From NCBI RefSeq assembly GCF_001665625.1, contig NZ_LZSY01000140.1, forward strand, positions 22,533 through 86,532: a DNA stretch of 64,000 nucleotides. Direction: 5' to 3'. Both the position numbers and the translations under genes were made by a program. Origin of the DNA: Mycolicibacterium peregrinum (lineage in GTDB: Bacteria; Actinomycetota; Actinomycetes; Mycobacteriales; Mycobacteriaceae). The stretch's first letter is position 1. Each line of letters begins with the position of its first letter. The notes under the pieces were generated by a model. That model was not told the DNA's origin and ran no database searches. It worked only from the letters and a program-made list of their open reading frames with translations. Positions 50,072-58,329 of this stretch are shown here, piece by piece.

Positions 50072-50797
50072 CTACCGCCCGGCAGCCTGATCGACACTGC
50101 GGTCGGCGGGCTTGACACCCAGCTTGCCGGCCACGTAGTCGGCAGCCTGGTCCGTCAAGCCGTTCGCCGCGTACAGGTTGTGCGCATTGCTGTCACCACC
50201 GGTCGGCGAGCACACCGGGTCCTCCGGGATACACAGATCATCGGTCTTCCCGGCGTACCGGGGGCCAACCGTGATCGGCGGTGCGCCGGTGTAGATCATC
50301 TGGAGGAAGCCGCTCGACGGCTTGCCGAACAGCGCCACCGCGGCGACATGATCGGCCACCTCCGCGGGCAACGGGCCACTGATGCTCGGCGGCAACACGA
50401 ACCCCTGCGGCACCGCATCCTCAGTGAGGTAAGCGGCCACCGCAGCACCCTGGGAGAAACCGCCCAGCACGATCTTGGTGTCGGGGCAGGCCGCCACCGT
50501 TGCCCTGACCTTGTTGCTCGCGTCGGCGACACCGTCGGCCGCAGTCGCAAAGTCAAGTGAGGCAGGGTAATTCACCGCGTAGACGTCGACGGACTTCCCG
50601 CCGGTCCTGGCCTGCAGTGCGTTGACGAACGCGTCCCCGACACCACCCACGCCCGGCGGCTCGAACGTGCCCCGCGCGAATACCACCTGCACGTCCGCAC
50701 ATGAATCCGCAGAAGCCTGCCCGGCAGCGGCGATGCACCCACCCGCCACGAACGCCGACGATGCCACTGCCGCCAACCAACGACCAATCCGGTTCAT
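50072..50797 (-). CDS. Cutinase-like serine esterase (Culp family)
   Basis: A 241-residue precursor from ATG 50797. The signal peptide MNRIGRWLAAVASSAFVAGG ends near QASADSC. The mature cutinase domain begins with SCADVQVVFARGTFEPPGVG, carries the nucleophile motif GGFSQGAAVAAY (Ser near residue 127), and the Asp/His region DPVCSPTGGDSNAHNLY (Cys, Asp, His). It should hydrolyse esters or lipids at the cell surface or outside. The C-terminal tail (VKPADRSVDQAAGR) is short. It is monocistronic. Confidence 0.93.
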   Translation of the reverse strand: MNRIGRWLAAVASSAFVAGGCIAAAGQASADSCADVQVVFARGTFEPPGVGGVGDAFVNALQARTGGKSVDVYAVNYPASLDFATAADGVADASNKVRATVAACPDTKIVLGGFSQGAAVAAYLTEDAVPQGFVLPPSISGPLPAEVADHVAAVALFGKPSSGFLQMIYTGAPPITVGPRYAGKTDDLCIPEDPVCSPTGGDSNAHNLYAANGLTDQAADYVAGKLGVKPADRSVDQAAGR

Positions 50798-50937
50798 TTC
50801 TCGACCCCACTCGTTCCGACCCGCGACAACTTTTCGCACCAACTACTCCTCGATACCCAAGATCAAGGCGGAGTGAATCTCCCCGAAGGTGTGATGTGCG
50901 ACACGTTTAGCGCGGCGCGGTGGCGGCCTTCAGGTTG

Positions 50938-51854
50938 CTAGGAAGCCGCGCCAACGCGCTGGCGCTCGCGTTTCTCCTCGTAGAACCGGGCGCGCTCGTC
51001 GACCGCATCGAGGAACTGGGCTAGCTCCTCGCGGGCCTTCTCACCTTCCGGCCCGAAATCGGTTCGGTCGAAAATCCGCCAGAAGCGCAACACCGGCTGC
51101 ACCACGTCGTCGTGATGGACGCGCAGATCGTAGATGCCGGCCTTGGCGATGGTGATCGCATTCTGCGCGAAGTCGGCCATCCCCAGACCCGGCATCGCGA
51201 AGTTCACCACCTCGTCACGGATGGCGATCATCGAGGCGTCAGGCGCGATGTCCAGCGCCGCCGCCATGAGATTGCGGTAGAAGACCATGTGCAGGTTCTC
51301 GTCGGCGGCTATCCGGGCGAGCAACTGATCGGCAATGAGGCAACCGGATGCCCGCCCGGTGTTGCGGTGCGACACCCGCGTCGCCAGCTCCTGGAACGAC
51401 ACATAGGCCATCGCCGCAAGCGGCGTCTTGTCGCCAGAGTCGTACCCCGCCACCGTATGGGCCATGCGAAGACGTTCCAGGGCAACGGGATCCACACCGC
51501 GCGTGACGACGAGGTAGTCGCGCAGGGCGATGCTGTGGCGCCCCTCTTCGGCGGTCCACTGCCCGACCCAGGTGCCCCACGCGCCGTCGCGGGAGAAGCG
51601 CGTGGCGATCTCACGGTGGTAGGACGGCAGGTTGTCCTCGGCAGCAGATTCACCGTCATGGCCACTTTGGCGACGTGATCCAGCGGCGAATCCTCGGGTT
51701 GCCAGTCTTCCCCGTCCAGAAAGGCGAAGTCGCGCCCCCGACTCCACGGGACGTAGTCGTGCGGAAACCATTCCCGCGCCATCGAGAGATGGCGGTCGAG
51801 ATTGCTCGCGACAACCGGTTCCAGTTCGTGGAGCACTCCGCTCTGGGCGTCCAT
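50938..51854 (-). pseudogene. Acyl-ACP desaturase (DesA-type) broken by a 1-bp frameshift
   Basis: The N-terminal part from ATG 51854 (GVLHELEPVVASNLDRHLSM) reads to AMTVNLL, then loses similarity at 51639-51647; the continuation EDNLPSYHREIATRFSRDGAW lies in the next frame down to 50938. DesA1-like proteins have one continuous sequence across this junction (NLVTEDNLPSYHREIA), so one base appears to be missing near 51640-51647. The diiron motifs TAEEGRHSIALRDYL and AADENLHMVFYR are all in the second frame, so the first reading frame (181 residues) would be inactive. The intact protein would be about 305 residues. A sequencing error is possible. A strong palindrome precedes it. Confidence 0.85.
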
Positions 51855-51902
51855 TCCAGTCCTCCCAAGGTATTGGCGACACAGCGGCGTCAACGCGCCA
51901 TT

Positions 51903-51930
51903 CCGTAACCTACGGTAGCGTAGGTTACGG
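51903..51930. promoter_or_regulatory. 28-bp perfect palindrome before the desaturase gene
   Basis: Arms CCGTAACCTACG (51903-51914) and CGTAGGTTACGG (51919-51930) are perfect complements around GTAG. A third half-site CGTAGGTTA recurs at 51934-51942. It lies 49-76 bp upstream of the desaturase ATG, where a repressor of fatty-acid desaturation (TetR type) would bind. No regulator gene is adjacent. Confidence 0.8.
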
Positions 51931-51969
51931 GACCGTAGGTTATTTTTGGATGAACGGTTCAGAGGCGGC

Positions 51970-52995
51970 TCACTTCGCCCCGGCCGCACCTTCCTCCAGC
52001 TCACGGAGCATCGCCAGCGACAAGAAGGTCATGGCACCCTTGTCCTCGAATTTGTGGGCCACGTTGCCGGCGATGCCGCCTTGCACGGCGAGTTCACCGA
52101 TCAGGTCGAGTTTGAGCTGCGGACCGCCCTCCGAGAAGTCGAGATCCGCCAGATCCACCCACACGATGTTCGGACGGGTGGTGGACTCGTAGACGTACCG
52201 CTTGTTGGTGAGATCCAGGACCACCTGCCAGATGGTCTGCGAGGCATCGGGCTTGCCCGGGTCCGGGATGCGGAACGGCTGCGCGGCGTTACGGATCACC
52301 GAGAACATGCCGGCGATGGCCTCCACCTGGCCGGCCGGTTTGGGCAGTCGGCCGGCGTAGTAACTGGCCCGGGCGAAGCGGTCGCTGGCCAGGGTGGAGC
52401 CCGGGATCGGCTGATCGCCACCCAGACCGGTGAACGACTTCACCAGTTCCAGCTGCTGATCGAACGTCGGCGAATTGGTCATCACCTTGTAGTCCTTCGA
52501 GTGGTACACCCGGGCCTTGCCGTCGACGTACTCGATGATCGCCGAATCCCCGGTCGCATCGTCGAGCGCCAAGTGCAATCCGGGGCGGACCCCGCCGGTC
52601 GGATCGTCCATCTGTACGACCTGGACATCGGTCTCCGCGATCCACGCGGTCGCCTCCGCCACCGTCGCGAAGTTGTCCAGGAAATACTGGAGCCAGATGC
52701 CCTGGCCGAGTTGGGTGCGCGAATCGTCAGGCTCACCGTAGGTCGATTCCGCCAGCCACAGGATGTGTCCGGCCAGGCCCGCCTCGTTCATGCCGTCGAC
52801 AGAGGTGATGTCGAAGGCCGTGGCGACCACGCTGCCGTACTTCGAGGTCCAGGTGAGCTTGCCCGAAACCCCGTCATCCCGTTTGACGCCGCGGGGTTGC
52901 TTCCACAGATTGGTCATCAGGTCCTTGTGGAAGTCCATGTTCCTGCCGACCAGAACCGCATCCCCCGCTTCGGGCCACATGACTCTTGTGCACAT
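51970..52995 (-). CDS. Choloylglycine hydrolase/penicillin V acylase-family Ntn hydrolase
   Basis: A 341-residue protein from ATG 52995, which gives MCTRVMWPEAGDAVLVGRNM. Cys2 becomes the N-terminal nucleophile after Met removal, so I prefer this start to the longer frame. RNMDFHKDL and later DSAIIEYVDGKARVY match the linear amide C-N hydrolase family. No signal peptide is present. Substrates of the family include conjugated bile acids, penicillin V and N-acyl homoserine lactones; which applies here is unknown. Confidence 0.9.
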   Translation of the reverse strand: MCTRVMWPEAGDAVLVGRNMDFHKDLMTNLWKQPRGVKRDDGVSGKLTWTSKYGSVVATAFDITSVDGMNEAGLAGHILWLAESTYGEPDDSRTQLGQGIWLQYFLDNFATVAEATAWIAETDVQVVQMDDPTGGVRPGLHLALDDATGDSAIIEYVDGKARVYHSKDYKVMTNSPTFDQQLELVKSFTGLGGDQPIPGSTLASDRFARASYYAGRLPKPAGQVEAIAGMFSVIRNAAQPFRIPDPGKPDASQTIWQVVLDLTNKRYVYESTTRPNIVWVDLADLDFSEGGPQLKLDLIGELAVQGGIAGNVAHKFEDKGAMTFLSLAMLRELEEGAAGAK

Positions 52996-53084
52996 GCGAG
53001 CGAGCCTAGTGTCGGCACAGGTAGGTGTACGGCGAACCCGCGGAACACATCTCATCGCGCAGTTAACCGCTATCGTTTCAAGGC

Positions 53085-53360
53085 ATGGCGTCGACGACGT
53101 TGTTCAAGTTGCCTTCTTCGCTCCCGGCAACGCTGTGCACGGTCCTCGCGGCAACGGTGCTCGCCGCCGCGACCGCGCTGTCGGGCGCCGTGAGCGCCAT
53201 GGCCGATCCGATGACCGTGTGCCCGCCGAACCAACCGTCCTATTGGAATGGGCAACCGTGCTTTCCGCAGCCGTGCGTGCCGCCGTACGCGCCGGGCATC
53301 CCGCCGTGCTTCATGCCGCCGCCACAGATCGGCCCGAACGGATTGCCGGTATTCGGTTGA
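53085..53360 (+). CDS. Small secreted Pro/Cys-rich protein
   Basis: A 91-residue precursor from ATG 53085. A long signal sequence (TVLAAATALSGAVSAMA, cleavage near residue 40) leaves about 50 residues with four cysteines (TVCPPN, GQPCFPQPC, IPPCFM) and 17 or so prolines, ending GLPVFG. It is likely exported and disulfide-bonded. Function is unknown. It is divergent from the Ntn hydrolase gene. Confidence 0.72.
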   Translation: MASTTLFKLPSSLPATLCTVLAATVLAAATALSGAVSAMADPMTVCPPNQPSYWNGQPCFPQPCVPPYAPGIPPCFMPPPQIGPNGLPVFG

Positions 53361-53426
53361 GCCCCAAGAAGTTGATCGCGTATTTCTACTGATCCGGTCG
53401 TCCACTCCGTGACCCACGATGGCGTC

Positions 53427-53735
53427 ATGAATCACGAACCGAGTCGCCGCGGGCCGCTGTCGTTCATCGGCATCGCTGCGATGGTTGTCGCGTATCTACT
53501 GGTGTTCGCGGTGCTCTCCGACACGGACATGGCATCCAGATTCGAGAATGGCGTCGCGCCACCGGGGACCGACGTGTTGGGTAACCGCATCGCCGCAGTG
53601 AGTGGCGTCGTGGCCGGAGGATGCGCATGGGTGGCAGTTGTCGCGGGTCGCATGGTCGTCCCAATAGTGTTGGTACTCATGGCCTCTGCGCCGCTGGCGC
53701 TTCTGTCGCTCGTCACGCTGCAACTTGCGTTCTGA
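53427..53735 (+). CDS. Small membrane protein
   Basis: From ATG 53427 (GTG 53409 is an alternative) the frame gives 102 residues with three hydrophobic segments (FIGIAAMVVAYLLVFAVL, AAVSGVVAGGCAWVAVVAG, IVLVLMASAPLALLSLVTLQ). The N-terminus MNHEPSRRGPL is basic and should stay inside. No family was recognised. It follows the secreted protein gene by 66 bp. Confidence 0.65.
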   Translation: MNHEPSRRGPLSFIGIAAMVVAYLLVFAVLSDTDMASRFENGVAPPGTDVLGNRIAAVSGVVAGGCAWVAVVAGRMVVPIVLVLMASAPLALLSLVTLQLAF

Positions 53736-53881
53736 TCGACCTTCGTCGGCCGCGCAGACCTACCCAGCACCTCGTGTTCGTTCGCTGCTCGCGCGCTGCG
53801 ATCAGGGCCGGCACCTTCATCGGGAGACACCCGCTGCAATGCGCCGCGACTGGCCGCAGCCGACCGATAGGATTCACCTTC

Positions 53882-54673
53882 ATGTTGCCGGCAAGACTGG
53901 TCGCAGCTGCCGCAGTAGCCGCTGTCACCCTCACAGGTTGCGGGCCGACCACCGCACCGTCGCCACCAGCCGTCCCGACAAGTGCGACAACCTCTGCGGC
54001 ACAGGCCAGTACGACGCCATCGAGCACGAAGCACGAACCGTCCGCCGCATCCTCGGCCCCACCACTGGCCACCGATGCGCACGGTTACACAATCACGTCG
54101 ATCACGGAGCCAGGCTCGCAACCGGACAAGTCGGTGACCATCCCTCAGCTGTCCGGCGGCGACCCGGCCGTCACTGCGCGCTTCAACGCTGCCATGCAGG
54201 CCTCGCGGGCCGGGATGCCCGCACAGTCCGCCGACATGAGCGTGGACGACGGGGAGCTGCCCGGCGGGTTCGGTAGCGGCGTGACCAGGATCGGGTCCGG
54301 CGTCGTCGCCGGGCGCATCGTCCTGCTCTGGTATGGCAAAGGCGCCGCGCACCCCAACCAGAGTCTGGGCACCGTGGTGATCGCGACCCACACCGCGACG
54401 CCGGTCACCGTCGATGATCTGTACCAGGATCGCCCCGCCGCGCAGGCCCGGCTGCGGACGCTCCTGCCGCAGCTGGACACCAGCGGGCGGCTCAACGAGA
54501 GCTCGGTCTCGGGCGAGGACATCGACGCCAACTGGTTGCCCACGTCGAGCGGGCTCGAGGTCTACGTGTCAGTGGCCCACGTAATGGGTGACTACGTAGT
54601 CGTCACGGTGCCGTGGGGCCAGATCGCAGATCAGCTGCGGCCGGGGATGCTCGATGTGCTGCGGGCGGACTGA
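53882..54673 (+). CDS. Lipoprotein with a DUF3298/RsiV-like domain
   Basis: A 263-residue precursor from ATG 53882 (MLPARLVAAAAVAAVTLTGC), with the lipobox LTGC at Cys20. A Ser/Thr/Pro/Ala-rich linker to about residue 60 follows. The mature domain reads TSITEPGSQPDKSVTIPQLS, FNAAMQASRAGM and DDLYQDRPAAQARLRTLLPQ, and ends VTVPWGQIADQLRPGM, which fits the DUF3298/RsiV-type fold. It is an envelope protein of unknown role, perhaps binding a polysaccharide or a partner protein. A longer open frame upstream is not used. Confidence 0.78.
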   Translation: MLPARLVAAAAVAAVTLTGCGPTTAPSPPAVPTSATTSAAQASTTPSSTKHEPSAASSAPPLATDAHGYTITSITEPGSQPDKSVTIPQLSGGDPAVTARFNAAMQASRAGMPAQSADMSVDDGELPGGFGSGVTRIGSGVVAGRIVLLWYGKGAAHPNQSLGTVVIATHTATPVTVDDLYQDRPAAQARLRTLLPQLDTSGRLNESSVSGEDIDANWLPTSSGLEVYVSVAHVMGDYVVVTVPWGQIADQLRPGMLDVLRAD

Positions 54674-54769
54674 GGGCGGCCCCACTCAACGTCTCCGGCA
54701 TCGAACTTGACTACACCCCAAGCTCATTGAAGCCCGTGGATGCCATCCTCGAGCCGTACCCTTGTTCCC

Positions 54770-55291
54770 ATGCCGACATTTCCGGCGGAACTGACCTATG
54801 CCGGTGCAAGCCTCACCGAACCCGGCCGCGATGTCTGGACGGCCAATCCACCGACCTTCCGCCGCTTCGAGCACACGATCGTCGTCGGCCACGGGAATGC
54901 TGTGTGGATCTTCGCGGCGGCCGAGGTGATGCAGTGGGGCATCAAGCGGCGCAGCGGCTTCGATGTCACACCGAACAGTGTTGCCGTTGAAGGTTCCGAC
55001 TTTTGCATCACGGCAAGGTGGGGACCTGTCGTCGTACGGGAGCCGGTACGGGTCGTCGCTGTCGTCGACGACGACGATCGTTGCGGTTTCGCGTACGGCA
55101 CGCGACTCGGACACCCTGTCTGTGGCGAAGAGGCATTCATCGTGCACCGAAATGCCGTCGGCACAGTATTTCTGACACTGCGCTCCCTGACGCGGCCTGC
55201 ACCCGAGTGGCCCTGGCGGCCGCTGTTTCCCGCGTTGCTGATCGCGCAACGCTTCTTTCGCCGCCGCTATCTGCGGGCACTTGCTGTCTGA
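54770..55291 (+). CDS. DUF1990-family protein
   Basis: A 173-residue protein from ATG 54770 (MPTFPAELTYAGASLTEPGR); ATG 54740 is an alternative. The family signature FAYGTRLGHPVCGEEAFIVH (about residues 105-124) and the early VVGHGNAVWIFAAAEVMQWG match DUF1990. No enzymatic function is known to me. No membrane segment is present. It lies 97 bp after the lipoprotein gene on the same strand and ends 45 bp before tRNA-Ser(UGA). Confidence 0.85.
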   Translation: MPTFPAELTYAGASLTEPGRDVWTANPPTFRRFEHTIVVGHGNAVWIFAAAEVMQWGIKRRSGFDVTPNSVAVEGSDFCITARWGPVVVREPVRVVAVVDDDDRCGFAYGTRLGHPVCGEEAFIVHRNAVGTVFLTLRSLTRPAPEWPWRPLFPALLIAQRFFRRRYLRALAV

Positions 55292-55335
55292 GCGATCGAC
55301 TCATCGCCTGACGGCCGGCGGGCTCACACGCCTTA

Positions 55336-55425
55336 TGGCGGTGGCGGAGGGATTTGAACCCCCGGACGGTGTTAGCCGTCTCTCGCTTTCAAGGCGAGTG
55401 CATTAGGCCGCTCTGCCACGCCACC
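55336..55425 (-). tRNA. tRNA-Ser, anticodon UGA
   Basis: Class II tRNA on the reverse strand: acceptor GGTGGCG/CGCCACC, discriminator G, encoded CCA, long variable arm (GAGACGGCTAACACCGTC) and T-loop GGTTCAAATCC. The anticodon stem CTCGC/GCGAG encloses loop CTTGAAA, so the anticodon is UGA reading UCA. It resembles tRNA-Ser(CGA) in acceptor and T-arm. Confidence 0.95.
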
Positions 55426-55444
55426 GCCGACAAGAGTACGGGCT

Positions 55445-55957
55445 TCACACCCGGCCGATGTGCGCGGGCGGCGATCCGTTCTTCAGCGCGACGCTGATGC
55501 GGCGACAGTTCTCCCCCATTGCCGCGATCTGTGGACGCGAAAGCCTGCCGAGGAAGTGCGAGCGGACGCCCTGCCCGTAGGTCACCATCGCCTCGCGGAC
55601 GGCGACCCTGCCTTCTTCGGTGATCGTGGCGACCACGCCGCGCCCGTCGTCCGGACTGGCACACCTGGTCACCAGGTTCTGAACTTCCAGCCGTCGGATC
55701 TGCCGGGTTACCCGGCTGGGCAGAGACATCAGCCGCTCGGCCAAGTCACCCATCCGCGCCGACCCGGTCGACGACTTGTCCAAGATATCGAGCAGGCGCA
55801 CATCATTCAGCGTCAGATGATGCGCATCTACCAACGACCGGTTCAAGGTCGCATACATTCGCAACGCCGAGTCGAGGTAGTTCTGCCATGACCTCTGCTC
55901 GGCGATGTCCAGGCCCGGCATGTCACCCGCCGTGCGCCCCGCAATCATCCCCGCCAT
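55445..55957 (-). CDS. MarR-family transcriptional regulator
   Basis: From ATG 55957 (MAGMIAGRTAGDMPGLDIAE) the frame gives 170 residues; ATG 55948 and 55903 are further choices. The winged helix includes ARMGDLAERLMSLPSRVTRQ (recognition helix) and LVTRCASPDDGRGVVATITE (wing, DxR motif). It is divergent from a quinone oxidoreductase gene and probably controls it, perhaps in response to quinones or phenols. No clear palindrome was found in the 67-bp gap. Confidence 0.92.
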   Translation of the reverse strand: MAGMIAGRTAGDMPGLDIAEQRSWQNYLDSALRMYATLNRSLVDAHHLTLNDVRLLDILDKSSTGSARMGDLAERLMSLPSRVTRQIRRLEVQNLVTRCASPDDGRGVVATITEEGRVAVREAMVTYGQGVRSHFLGRLSRPQIAAMGENCRRISVALKNGSPPAHIGRV

Positions 55958-56024
55958 GGGCGCAATCGTAAGGGACGTCAGTATTGCTGCGCTTGGGAAA
56001 CAGAAGGCTTGTAGCGTGGAAAAA

Positions 56025-57002
56025 ATGCATGCAATTGTCGCTTCCGTCGATGGCCATCTGACCTGGGAAAACGTCGCTGATATCACACCAGCAAACGACG
56101 AGATTCTGATCCGGGTTCACGCCGCGGGCGTCAATCGGGCCGACTTGCTGCAAGCGGCGGGCAAGTATCCGCCCCCGCCAGGCGCCAGCGAGGTCATCGG
56201 ACTGGAGGTGTCGGGCACCGTCGCCGAGCTCGGCGCGTATGTTACCGACTGGTCAGTTGGGCAACCCGTATGTGCATTGCTCGCCGGCGGCGGCTACGCG
56301 GAATTTGTCGCCGTACCCGCCGCCCAGGTGCTGCCATTGCCTGATGGCGTTGCCCTGAGCGAGGCCGCAGGCCTACCCGAAGTGGCCTCCACAGTGTGGT
56401 CGAACGTCGTGATGACGGCAGGTCTGCAGGCCGGCCAGCTCGTCCTGTTCCACGGCGGCGCCAGCGGCATCGGCACCCACGGCACCCAGGTGGCCCACGC
56501 ACTCGGCGCGCGGGTCGCCGTAACTGCAGGGTCGGCGGACAAGCTCGCCCTGTGCCGCGAGCTCGGCGCCGACATCACCATCAACTACCGGGACGAGGAC
56601 TTCGTCGAACGGGTGCGGGCCGAGACCGGGGGCTCCGGGGCAGACGTGATCCTCGACATCATGGGCGCCGCCTACCTCGACCGCAATGTCGACGCCCTGG
56701 CCACCGGCGGCCGGCTGGTGATCATCGGCATGCAGGGCGGCATCAAGGCCGAGCTGAACATCGCCAAGCTGCTCGGTAAGCGCGCCGGCGTCATCGCCAC
56801 CTCGCTGCGTCCCCGGCCCGTCGACGGACCCGGCGGCAAGGGCGAGATCGTGCGGGCGGTCCTCGACAACGTGTGGCCGATGATCGCCGACGGGCGGGTG
56901 CGGCCGATCATCGGTGCCGAACTGCCCATCCAGCAGGCTCAGCAGGCCCACGAACTGCTCGCCTCCGGCGAGGTGTCGGGAAAGATCGTCCTGACGGTCT
57001 AG
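56025..57002 (+). CDS. NAD(P)H:quinone oxidoreductase, zinc-free MDR family
   Basis: A 325-residue protein from ATG 56025 (MHAIVASVDGHLTWENVADI). It has VHAAGVNRADLLQAAGKYPP (about residues 27-46), the NADPH-binding FHGGASGIGTHGTQVAHALG (about 145-164) and INYRDEDFVERV. It lacks the zinc-binding residues of alcohol dehydrogenases, so it is a quinone reductase/PIG3-like member. Order recalls Rv3777. It is convergent with the class V aminotransferase gene, 5 bp away. Confidence 0.92.
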   Translation: MHAIVASVDGHLTWENVADITPANDEILIRVHAAGVNRADLLQAAGKYPPPPGASEVIGLEVSGTVAELGAYVTDWSVGQPVCALLAGGGYAEFVAVPAAQVLPLPDGVALSEAAGLPEVASTVWSNVVMTAGLQAGQLVLFHGGASGIGTHGTQVAHALGARVAVTAGSADKLALCRELGADITINYRDEDFVERVRAETGGSGADVILDIMGAAYLDRNVDALATGGRLVIIGMQGGIKAELNIAKLLGKRAGVIATSLRPRPVDGPGGKGEIVRAVLDNVWPMIADGRVRPIIGAELPIQQAQQAHELLASGEVSGKIVLTV

Positions 57003-57007
57003 CGCGA

Positions 57008-58204
57008 TCAGCCCAGCGAGGCCAGTGCCCGCACGAGCTGATCGACCTCGGCGCCCGTCGAGTAGTGCGACAACCCCACGGTCACCGCGCCACCGATGTC
57101 GTTCACCCCGATCACGTCCAGCACGCGGGAGCTGGCATTCGAGATCGCCAGGATGCCGTTGTCGGCCAGCCGTTGCACCACCCGCTCGGCCGGCACGTCC
57201 CGCACCACGAAGCTGAGCACCGGAATCTGCGACTCCGGCCTGCCGATCACCATCACCAACGGCAAGGAGCGCAGCGAGGCCACTAGGTACTCGAACAGGC
57301 GGTCCAGATACGCCCCGGCCGACTGCATCGACACGGCCAGCCGTTCGCGCCGCGAGCCGCTGGCCGTGTCATCGAGGTTCGACAGGTACTCGATGCTGGC
57401 CACCACGCCACCAAGGAAGCCGTACTGGTGCATGCCCACCTCGAGCCGGGCCGGGCCGGTCGCCTGGGGGTTCAACGACACCGAGGCCAGCGAGTCGATC
57501 ACCGACGGGTCGCGGAACACCAGGGCACCGATCGGAGGGCCACCCCACGGCACAGCGTTGAGGGCGACGACGTCGGCGTCGATCTCGTTGATGTCGATCA
57601 GCCGGTACGGAGCCGCGGCCGAGTGGTCGACGACCACCATTCCGCCGACCTCATGCGTGAGCTTTGTCACCTCGCTCAGATCGGTGACGGTTCCCAGCGT
57701 CGACGACGCCGAAGCGATGGCCACCAGACGGGTCGGCTTGTCGATCAGCCCTTCCCACTGCCAGGACGGCAGCTCTCCCGTCTCGATGTCGACCTCGGCC
57801 CACTTGACCTTGGCGCCATAGCGATTCGCCGCCCGTAACCAGGGCGCGATGTTCGCCTCGTCGTCCAGGCGGGTGACCACCACCTCGTAGCCGAGGCCGA
57901 CCCGACTGGAGGAGGCCTCGGCCAGCGAGGTCAGCAGTTGGGCCCGGTCTGCGCCCAGCACCACGCCCCGCGGATCGGCGTTGACCAGGTCGGCGACAGC
58001 CTGACGGGCAGCGGTGAGGACGGCCGCGCTGCGGCGTGCCGATGGGTGCGGTCCCACTGCCGTGGGCATCGAGCCTCGGAACGCAGTGGACACCGTCGTC
58101 GCGACGGAATCGGGCACCAGCATGCCGTTCTGGGCATCGAAGTGGACCCACCCATCGCCCAATGACGGGTGCAAGCCACGCACCCGGGCGACGTCGTATG
58201 CCAT
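57008..58204 (-). CDS. Class V aminotransferase-fold protein without a visible PLP lysine (Rv3778c-like)
   Basis: A 398-residue protein from ATG 58204 (MAYDVARVRGLHPSLGDGWV). The cysteine desulfurase fold is clear: DDEANIAPWLRAA, VVVDHSAAAPYRL (Asp that binds the PLP ring) and WGGPPIGALVF. In active class V enzymes a Lys precedes the GP-G strand (SxHK); here the stretch is VVALNAVPWGGPP, with no Lys. The M. tuberculosis homologue as remembered also lacks it. It may be a non-PLP or pseudo-enzyme scaffold. It is divergent from the Rv3779-like gene. Confidence 0.88.
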   Translation of the reverse strand: MAYDVARVRGLHPSLGDGWVHFDAQNGMLVPDSVATTVSTAFRGSMPTAVGPHPSARRSAAVLTAARQAVADLVNADPRGVVLGADRAQLLTSLAEASSSRVGLGYEVVVTRLDDEANIAPWLRAANRYGAKVKWAEVDIETGELPSWQWEGLIDKPTRLVAIASASSTLGTVTDLSEVTKLTHEVGGMVVVDHSAAAPYRLIDINEIDADVVALNAVPWGGPPIGALVFRDPSVIDSLASVSLNPQATGPARLEVGMHQYGFLGGVVASIEYLSNLDDTASGSRRERLAVSMQSAGAYLDRLFEYLVASLRSLPLVMVIGRPESQIPVLSFVVRDVPAERVVQRLADNGILAISNASSRVLDVIGVNDIGGAVTVGLSHYSTGAEVDQLVRALASLG

Positions 58205-58329
58205 GCCAGCCACCTTAGAGCGTCCGCAAATATCACAAACCGACACGATTTGGTGAGCGCCCGACCGCACGTTTGCACTTGAAGAGACCGTGCTCGGACC
58301 GGGTCGCCCTGGGCAGCCATACTAGTCCA

